A stretch of DNA of 64,000 nucleotides from Bacteroidales bacterium. Its GTDB lineage: Bacteria; Bacteroidota; Bacteroidia; Bacteroidales; UBA932. Made by a program: the position numbers and the translations under genes. The stretch spans positions 1 through 64,000 of the forward strand of contig JAGCVS010000010.1 of the NCBI GenBank assembly GCA_017962235.1, in the 5' to 3' direction. A model generated the notes under the pieces. It saw nothing but the letters and a program-made list of their open reading frames with translations. It was not told where the DNA came from and did not search any database. Below, one piece after another: positions 58,938 to 64,000 of the stretch (its first letter is position 1; each line of letters opens with the position of its first letter).

Positions 58938-58982
58938 ATAAGTGTGTATTAGTTATTTGTACTTGTAATGCACATCATAACC

Positions 58983-59009
58983 CAAAATTATGCCATAACT
59001 TAGTTCAAA
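58983..59009 (-). promoter_or_regulatory. Promoter of the beta-helix/VTC operon
   Basis: Minus-strand TAATTTTG (58983-58990) fits TAnnTTTG, with a TTTG 15 bases upstream (59006-59009), slightly closer than usual. It lies about 45 bases before the ATG at 58937. Confidence 0.5.
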
Positions 59010-59038
59010 ATTTTCTTTTTTATATAGGAGAAATTGTG

Positions 59039-59204
59039 TAAATTTGAACATTTTAAAAACGTCCATACTGCGCCTATAAAAATCGGAATAATCTCACGGG
59101 CGCGCGTAAGTGACTGAGATACAGCCCAATACACGTTTTGGGATGAACTAGAGGTATGTAGAGAGCCAAAAAACTTCAATTTTTGGCCATTTCAGAAGTA
59201 CGCC
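59039..59204 (+). promoter_or_regulatory. Promoter and long structured leader of upxY
   Basis: TAAATTTG (59039-59046) fits TAnnTTTG. The predicted leader of about 155 bases contains CCCAA/TTGGG (59125-59142) and a perfect 8-bp hairpin GCCAAAAA/TTTTTGGC (59165-59187) 17 bases before the ATG. Long structured leaders ahead of UpxY genes are targets of the antiterminator in Bacteroides capsule loci. I see no long flanking inverted repeats of the invertible-promoter type. Confidence 0.5.
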
Positions 59205-59750
59205 ATGACTGCAGAAGAATTAGACACAGTGCGCTGGTTTGTGATGCGCGCGCACAGGGCAGAGAAAAAGGCGGCGGAATGCCTCTCGCAGGCAGAAGGG
59301 ATGGAATTCTACATCCCCATGGAGAATGTGGTCCGCATATACCACGGCAAGAAAACAAGGCGCCAGGTGCCGGTGATTCCGGGTTTGGTGTTCGTGCATG
59401 CCTCCCAGCGTGAGATTGTGGATTTTAAAAACAGAAACAACTTTCTGCAATTCGTAATCTGGAAAAAGTCCACCGGGCCGGAATACCTCACGGTGCCGGA
59501 AAACCAGATGCGGGACTTCATCAGGATCTCATCCAGTCCCAATGCAGACGCCACCTACCTCCGTCCGGAAGAGGTGGATATCCGCAAAGGGGCGCGGGTC
59601 CGCATCCTGGGGGGCGAGTTCGACGGCGTGTGCGGCAAGTTCATGCAAGTCAAGGGCAAACGCAACCGCCGCCTGGTGGTGCTCCTGGACGGCCTGCTGG
59701 CAGTAACCGCGGACATCCAGCCCGATTTGATAGAGGTAATATCCGAATAG
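59205..59750 (+). CDS. upxY: UpxY-type NusG-like transcription antiterminator
   Basis: A 181-residue specialised NusG paralogue. The N-terminal NGN domain begins VRWFVMRAHRAEKKAAECL (about 9-27). The C-terminal KOW motif is VRILGGEFDGVCGKFMQVKG (about 131-150). Proteins of this type are the first gene of Bacteroides capsule loci and promote elongation through their own operon. The long hairpin-containing leader upstream fits this role. It is followed 18 bases later by the PHP phosphatase gene. Confidence 0.92.
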   Translation: MTAEELDTVRWFVMRAHRAEKKAAECLSQAEGMEFYIPMENVVRIYHGKKTRRQVPVIPGLVFVHASQREIVDFKNRNNFLQFVIWKKSTGPEYLTVPENQMRDFIRISSSPNADATYLRPEEVDIRKGARVRILGGEFDGVCGKFMQVKGKRNRRLVVLLDGLLAVTADIQPDLIEVISE

Positions 59751-59768
59751 ACGATTCGATTACACGAT

Positions 59769-60503
59769 ATGGGATTCCTGTTCTTTGGAAAACGTAAACA
59801 AGACGACGCGAACACTTTTCCCGGTTCCGCAATATTTGAAGGATTCACAGACTGGCACTGCCACATCCTCCCCGGCGTGGACGACGGCGTTCGCACCATG
59901 GAAGAGTCGCTGGCAATCCTTGCCCAATACGAAGAGTGGGGCGTGAGAAACGTCTGGCTCACCCCACACATAATGGAAGACATGCCCAATACCACCCAGG
60001 GGCTGCGGGAGAGGTTTGAGGAGCTGAAGGGGGCGTATGAGGGGGACAGGGCTCAGCGCGAGGCCACGGCAAAGCCGATCAATCTGAACCTTGCAGCTGA
60101 GAATATGCTGGACAACCTGTTCGAAGAGCGGCTGGCGTCGCGCGACCTGCTGCCTATAGGGCCTGGCGGCGACCACCTGCTGGTGGAAACATCCTACTTC
60201 AACCCGCCCATGAACCTTTACGAGATTCTGCAGGCGGTGCGCGATGCCGGCTACCAGCCCATCCTGGCCCACCCGGAGCGCTACGTTTACATGGAAATGC
60301 GCGATTACGAGCGCCTCAAGGGGATGAACATCAAATTCCAGATGAACCTCTTTTCCCAGGCAGACCGCTACGGCCGCGAAGTGAAGAAGAAAGTAAACAC
60401 CCTGATAGACAAGCACTATTACAGCTACATGGGCACCGACCTGCACCGCAAGTCCATGCTTGACGATGTTCCGGAGCTGAAGTTCAGGAGCATATACCTG
60501 TAG
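59769..60503 (+). CDS. PHP-type protein tyrosine phosphatase (CpsB/YwqE-like)
   Basis: A 244-residue metal-dependent PHP-fold phosphatase. The first metal motif is TDWHCHILPGVDDGVRTMEE (about 24-43). LTPHIMEDMPN, NLAAENML, ILAHPERY (about 169) and GTDLHRK (about 222) supply the other His/Asp ligands. It dephosphorylates the tyrosine kinase Wzc and so controls exopolysaccharide chain length and export. It lies between upxY and the Wza/Wzc pair, a common order. Confidence 0.93.
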   Translation: MGFLFFGKRKQDDANTFPGSAIFEGFTDWHCHILPGVDDGVRTMEESLAILAQYEEWGVRNVWLTPHIMEDMPNTTQGLRERFEELKGAYEGDRAQREATAKPINLNLAAENMLDNLFEERLASRDLLPIGPGGDHLLVETSYFNPPMNLYEILQAVRDAGYQPILAHPERYVYMEMRDYERLKGMNIKFQMNLFSQADRYGREVKKKVNTLIDKHYYSYMGTDLHRKSMLDDVPELKFRSIYL

Positions 60504-60570
60504 ACCTCACGGTCTCGCGAGCTCCCGCTCGCGGACCCTCGTTCGATAACAAAAACAAATAATCATAATA

Positions 60571-61398
60571 ATGAAACGTAAAAGTATTTTTCTTTTCATG
60601 GCGGTTCTGGCCCTGCTCGCCTCCTGCGGCACTCCCAAGGAGATAGCCTACTTCCAGGACCTGAGCGACGGAACCTCCCTCAAGACGGACAAGACAACCA
60701 CCATCCGCCTCAAACCGGCCGACCAGATTTCTGTGATTGTGAACAGCAGGGACCCGCAGGTGGCAGCGATGTTTAATTTGCCGTATTATACAAGGCGTTT
60801 AGGTGAGACGCAATCTCTTACATCCGGAAGTGTTGTGTCTGGCACACAGACGGGAATAGTGGGTTACACGATTAATTCAGAGGGATATATTGATTTTCCG
60901 GTTTTGGGCAAAATTCTCGTTGCGGATTTGACTAGAGAAGAAGTCGCTGCCAAAATTAAAGATGAGTTGTTGGAGAGTCGGCAGATAAAAGATCCTGTTG
61001 TGACAGTTGAATTCATGAACCTTGGTTTTTCAGTATTAGGAGAAGTAGCGAAACCGGGTCGTTTCAAAATTGATCGTGATTGTTATACGTTACTTGATGC
61101 CATCGGTATTGCTGGTGATTTGACTATTAACGGTCGTCGTGATAATGTGATGTTGGTACGTAACGAAGGTAATAGAGATCGTATTTATACACTCAATTTA
61201 ATGGATGCCAAACAGTTGTATGCTTCTCCGGCTTTTTATATCCAGCAGGGAGATGTGATTTATGTCACACCTAATGAGAAACGAATGAGGGAGTCAACAG
61301 TAAACGGTAATAATATCCGTAGTACATCGTTTTGGATTTCGCTCTCGTCGTTGCTGACATCTGTTGGATTACTTGTTCTTAATATCATTAAACTATAA
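60571..61398 (+). CDS. wza: Polysaccharide export outer-membrane lipoprotein (Wza-like)
   Basis: A 275-residue lipoprotein (lipobox LLASCG, Cys about 16) with a Poly_export domain (about 45-145, ADQISVIVNSRDPQVA...) and one SLBB domain (FMNLGFSVLGEVAKPGRF, about 150-167). A hydrophobic C-terminal helix (about 250-272) matches the short Bacteroidetes form, which is smaller than E. coli Wza (379). It forms the outer-membrane exit channel for the capsule. From about residue 67 onwards codon use switches abruptly to AT-rich, while the signal peptide region is GC-rich like the genome. Confidence 0.93.
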   Translation: MKRKSIFLFMAVLALLASCGTPKEIAYFQDLSDGTSLKTDKTTTIRLKPADQISVIVNSRDPQVAAMFNLPYYTRRLGETQSLTSGSVVSGTQTGIVGYTINSEGYIDFPVLGKILVADLTREEVAAKIKDELLESRQIKDPVVTVEFMNLGFSVLGEVAKPGRFKIDRDCYTLLDAIGIAGDLTINGRRDNVMLVRNEGNRDRIYTLNLMDAKQLYASPAFYIQQGDVIYVTPNEKRMRESTVNGNNIRSTSFWISLSSLLTSVGLLVLNIIKL

Positions 61399-63110
61399 TA
61401 AATGGAAAACAATACTATCAGTTATACTAGTCCGAAAGAAGATCCAGGCCTGGGTATTCGCGATTTATGGGGATTGTGTCTTGGACATTGGAAGTGGTTT
61501 GTTCTCTCTTTAGCATTGTGTTTTGCTGTGGCTACGTATATTGTTCTAACGACAGTCCCAGTATTCACTCGAAAAGCCTCAGTCCTTATTAAAGATGATG
61601 CAAAAAGTGGTTCAGTAGCTGGAGATATATCAGCTCAGTTTAATGATTTTGGCCTTGGCGTTTCGAAGGTGAATGTTAATAACGAGATTGTAAATTTTCT
61701 TTCTCCTGATTTGTTATTGCAAGTAGCAAAGAATCTCAATTTGGATGTGAATTATCAGGTCGAAGGCAGGAGGTATAAACGGACATTATACGGAAGTACA
61801 CTCCCTATCAAAGTTGAGTATCTTGACATACATTCCAGCAATAATTCCAGTTTCGAACTCGAAATGCAGGATTCTTCGGTTGTTTTAAGTGATTTTGTAA
61901 AACGGGTGGGACGCAAAGAGAAGAAAATAAAAACAGAGTGTATCGGAGTAGCGTATGGAGATACTGCAACAACCCCTTTTGGTAAAATTATTGTCACCCG
62001 TTCTCAATTCTGCGCAGCACCCATAGAAAGGCCAATAAAAGTTACTCGTAGTTCAAATACTGCCGCTGGCCGTGGCTGTCTATCAAGTCTGACCGCTACT
62101 CTAAATGGCAAGAATACGACTATCGTAGATCTTAGTTATAAAGATGTAAATACCCAGCGGGCGGAAGATGTGCTTAGGATGGTGATTAATGTGTACAATG
62201 AGAATTGGATAAAGGACAAGAATCAAATCACTACAGCCACCAATGAATTCATCGCAGAACGATTGGAGTTGATAGAAAAAGAGTTGGGAAGTGTGGATAA
62301 GACCATCACCAGTTATCGATCTTCTTACCGTCTGCCGGATGTTGGGGCAGCTGCTCAAATTGATATGCAACTATCTGCAGAAGCTGGAAAAAGGATAATG
62401 GAGCTTCGCAACCAACTCTCTATAGCTAGATTTCTTCAGAATGACATCCGCAACGCGAAGGAAGATGATCTCCTTCCTGCAAATGTGGGTCTGAACGATA
62501 GTAGTACTTCAACGCTGATATCAACGTTCAACACCGCAATGCTTCAGCGTAATCGCTTGGCAGAGAATTCTAGTGAGGAGAACTTGCTTGTTATTGACCT
62601 TAATCAACAGTTGGCCTCGCTACGTACTTCTATTCTCACATCTTTGGATAACTACATCAGGTCAGTAGATATTCAGATTCAATCTGCACAAGATGCACAA
62701 AAGAGCAGTCAGGCTAGAGTAAGTGATATTCCGCTTCAGACGGGACAGTTGCTTAGCGACGAACGTCAGCAAAAGGTAAAGGAGGCATTGTATCTTTATC
62801 TTCTACAGAAAAGAGAGGAGAATGAGCTTTCTCAAGCATTCACGGCTTATAATACCAGGGTGGTGGTATCGCCATACGGATCAAATAATCCTATCTCGCC
62901 AAAGAAATCAATGATCTTCTTGGTTGCATTGGTACTTGGCTTGGCAATACCATTCGCGTTTTTCTATTTACGCGAAGTAACTAACACAACAGTACGCGGT
63001 AAAAAAGATCTAGAGAATATCTCTGCCCCCTTCTTGGGAGAACTTCCCGCGATGACAAAGATCCACAAGTTCTTCACTGGTATGAAGATATCGGATAAGG
63101 CAGAGGATCG
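60771..63110. other. AT-rich mosaic segment spanning most of wza and the variable part of wzc
   Basis: Counted in 60-base blocks, GC is 62% at 60661-60720, 42% at 61321-61380, 37% at 62101-62160 and 57% at 63301-63360. The change points fall inside both genes: near Wza residue 67 and near Wzc residue 569, just before the kinase domain. The pattern is that of a replaced internal segment with native flanks. Boundaries are by eye. Confidence 0.75.
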
Positions 63111-63849
63111 CAAAATTGTGGTCAAGCCGCACAGCCGTAATGTGATAAATGAGGCCTTCCGCGTTGTCCGCACCAATCTGGAGTTCATGAAGGGCAAGAA
63201 CAAGGATGTCAAGGTCCTTATGACCACATCTTTCAATGTGGGTGCCGGTAAGACCTTTGTCTCATCTAACCTTGCTACTGTGCTTGCAATCAAAGGACGC
63301 AAGACCATTATCGTGGACCTTGACCTCCGCAAGCGCAGTTTGAGCGCATTGGCCGGACAGCCCAAGGAGGGTGTTACAAATTATCTTAGCGGTATGACGG
63401 ACGATTGGAAGAGCATGGTTGTCCAGACTTTGCAAGACAGTCCCGTGGATGTACTCCCCGTGGGCAAAATGCCGCCCAACCCGGCAGAGTTGTTGGGAGA
63501 AGCGCGTCTTGGCCAACTTATCGCTGAACTCCGTAAGGATTACGACTACATAATGCTCGACTGTCCTCCCATTGAGATTGTCACCGATACCGATTTGGTC
63601 GCTCCTTACGCCGATATCACAATCTTTGTGGTTCGCGCCGGCCTTATGGAACGTTCTATGCTCCCCGATATCGAGCGCTACTACTCAGAGAAGAAGTACA
63701 ATGGTATGACCTTGCTGCTGAATGGTACAGAGTCCAGTGGTCGATACGGATACAAGTATGGCTATAAATACGGTTATAAGTATGGCTATGCTTCCGGTCA
63801 CTATGGCTCTTACGGTACATACGGTTACGGCTCTAAAAACGAGGAATAA
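61402..63849 (+). CDS. wzc: Wzc-like polysaccharide co-polymerase and tyrosine autokinase
   Basis: An 815-residue inner-membrane protein. A Wzz domain with TM1 (about 32-52) is followed by a long periplasmic coiled region and TM2 (about 505-523, [20 protein letters not shown]). The cytosolic BY-kinase follows, with Walker [18 protein letters not shown] (about 614-630), A' VDLDLRKR and [16 protein letters not shown]. The tail is a Tyr/Gly cluster of repeated KYGY units (about 785-812), the autophosphorylation region. Residues about 1-569 are encoded by AT-rich DNA and the kinase part by GC-rich DNA. It starts 3 bases after wza. Confidence 0.95.
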   Translation: MENNTISYTSPKEDPGLGIRDLWGLCLGHWKWFVLSLALCFAVATYIVLTTVPVFTRKASVLIKDDAKSGSVAGDISAQFNDFGLGVSKVNVNNEIVNFLSPDLLLQVAKNLNLDVNYQVEGRRYKRTLYGSTLPIKVEYLDIHSSNNSSFELEMQDSSVVLSDFVKRVGRKEKKIKTECIGVAYGDTATTPFGKIIVTRSQFCAAPIERPIKVTRSSNTAAGRGCLSSLTATLNGKNTTIVDLSYKDVNTQRAEDVLRMVINVYNENWIKDKNQITTATNEFIAERLELIEKELGSVDKTITSYRSSYRLPDVGAAAQIDMQLSAEAGKRIMELRNQLSIARFLQNDIRNAKEDDLLPANVGLNDSSTSTLISTFNTAMLQRNRLAENSSEENLLVIDLNQQLASLRTSILTSLDNYIRSVDIQIQSAQDAQKSSQARVSDIPLQTGQLLSDERQQKVKEALYLYLLQKREENELSQAFTAYNTRVVVSPYGSNNPISPKKSMIFLVALVLGLAIPFAFFYLREVTNTTVRGKKDLENISAPFLGELPAMTKIHKFFTGMKISDKAEDRKIVVKPHSRNVINEAFRVVRTNLEFMKGKNKDVKVLMTTSFNVGAGKTFVSSNLATVLAIKGRKTIIVDLDLRKRSLSALAGQPKEGVTNYLSGMTDDWKSMVVQTLQDSPVDVLPVGKMPPNPAELLGEARLGQLIAELRKDYDYIMLDCPPIEIVTDTDLVAPYADITIFVVRAGLMERSMLPDIERYYSEKKYNGMTLLLNGTESSGRYGYKYGYKYGYKYGYASGHYGSYGTYGYGSKNEE

Positions 63850-63875
63850 GAAGTAGTATCAAAGCAGTCGCGTCA

Positions 63876-64000
63876 ATGAAAATCGCGGTCGCCGGAACAG
63901 GATACGTTGGCCTATCCATCGCAACTTTGCTTGCCCAGTACAACCAAGTGGTGGCAGTTGACGTTGTGTCGGATAAGGTAGATAAGATAAATAACAGGAT
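63876..64000 (+). CDS. Nucleotide-sugar (UDP-glucose type) dehydrogenase, 5' part only
   Basis: The last 125 bases encode about 41 residues from an ATG at 63876 and run off the window edge. The sequence [19 protein letters not shown] is the NAD-binding Rossmann motif of the UDP-glucose/UDP-ManNAc dehydrogenase family, followed by [16 protein letters not shown]. It would make a sugar acid for the capsule. Which sugar cannot be told from this fragment. Confidence 0.85.
   Translation, partial: MKIAVAGTGYVGLSIATLLAQYNQVVAVDVVSDKVDKINNR

Noticed and set aside
58938-59204. Invertible promoter upstream of the capsule locus
   Set aside because: I looked for long inverted repeats flanking the promoter and found only short hairpins, and no recombinase gene is nearby in the window.

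Overview
The window comes from a member of the order Bacteroidales. The signs are a SusC/SusD utilisation locus, a UpxY-type antiterminator ahead of a capsule locus, a Na+-pumping methylmalonyl-CoA decarboxylase operon, and many genes preceded by the Bacteroidetes -7 box TAnnTTTG instead of a strong Shine-Dalgarno sequence. Base composition is GC-rich for the order, so a Rikenellaceae/Alistipes-like or related uncultured lineage is plausible. The genus cannot be fixed from the sequence alone.

Layout. 1-90: the 3' tail of a 5S rRNA and its terminator. 279-2324: nucleotide salvage (HAD phosphatase, upp, deoD). 2396-9150: a lipid-metabolism neighbourhood (hotdog thioesterase, AMP-dependent ligase, HxxxDG acyltransferase, OlsF-like bifunctional acyltransferase, LAB_N membrane protein). 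9210-9520: a deletion scar joining two gene fragments, next to tRNA-Leu. 9700-25363: an alpha-mannan utilisation locus made of a divergent GntR regulator, ManA, a ROK kinase, SusC, SusD, a triplicated SusE/F-like lipoprotein, GH76, GH92 and GH76. 25470-29245: an S9 peptidase and a DUF4493/DUF6359-type lipoprotein. 29322-29595: tRNA-Lys and a tandem REP-like repeat. 29605-32917: an ACT protein, a PaaK-like ligase and TrpB2, preceded by a short leader ORF rich in Trp and Phe and an intrinsic terminator. 32985-41127: asnA, trmD, a DUF349 protein, yidC, yggS, an MsrA-fRMsr fusion and an orphan siderophore-type ABC ATPase. 41287-45565: mce and the methylmalonyl-CoA decarboxylase genes. 45722-53032: housekeeping genes (yebC, TPR protein, recF, DUF721, pdxB, lysA, ffh, folD). 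53292-58937: a six-gene operon of a Cthe_2159-like beta-helix lipoprotein, a YD-type secreted protein, a VTC-domain protein, DUF4956, DUF2490 and a 2-hydroxyacid dehydrogenase. 59205-64000: the start of a capsule/exopolysaccharide locus (upxY, PHP phosphatase, wza, wzc, nucleotide-sugar dehydrogenase).

How the parts work together. In the mannan locus, surface lipoproteins and GH76/GH92 enzymes would release mannose, SusC/D would import oligosaccharides, the ROK enzyme would phosphorylate mannose, and ManA would feed fructose-6-phosphate to glycolysis. Three phased ATACATAT repeats sit in the divergent promoter region as candidate GntR operators. The mmd operon would decarboxylate methylmalonyl-CoA, giving propionyl-CoA and a Na+ gradient. 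The trpB2-paaK-ACT genes look like an aromatic amino acid/aryl acid module under attenuation control.

Most noteworthy points: the VTC/DUF4956/DUF2490/beta-helix operon (an envelope system of unknown purpose), the aromatic leader peptide ahead of trpB2, an AT-rich mosaic block confined to the variable parts of wza and wzc, and an exact 25-nt match between tRNA-Leu and the coding sequence of the MsrA-fRMsr fusion.
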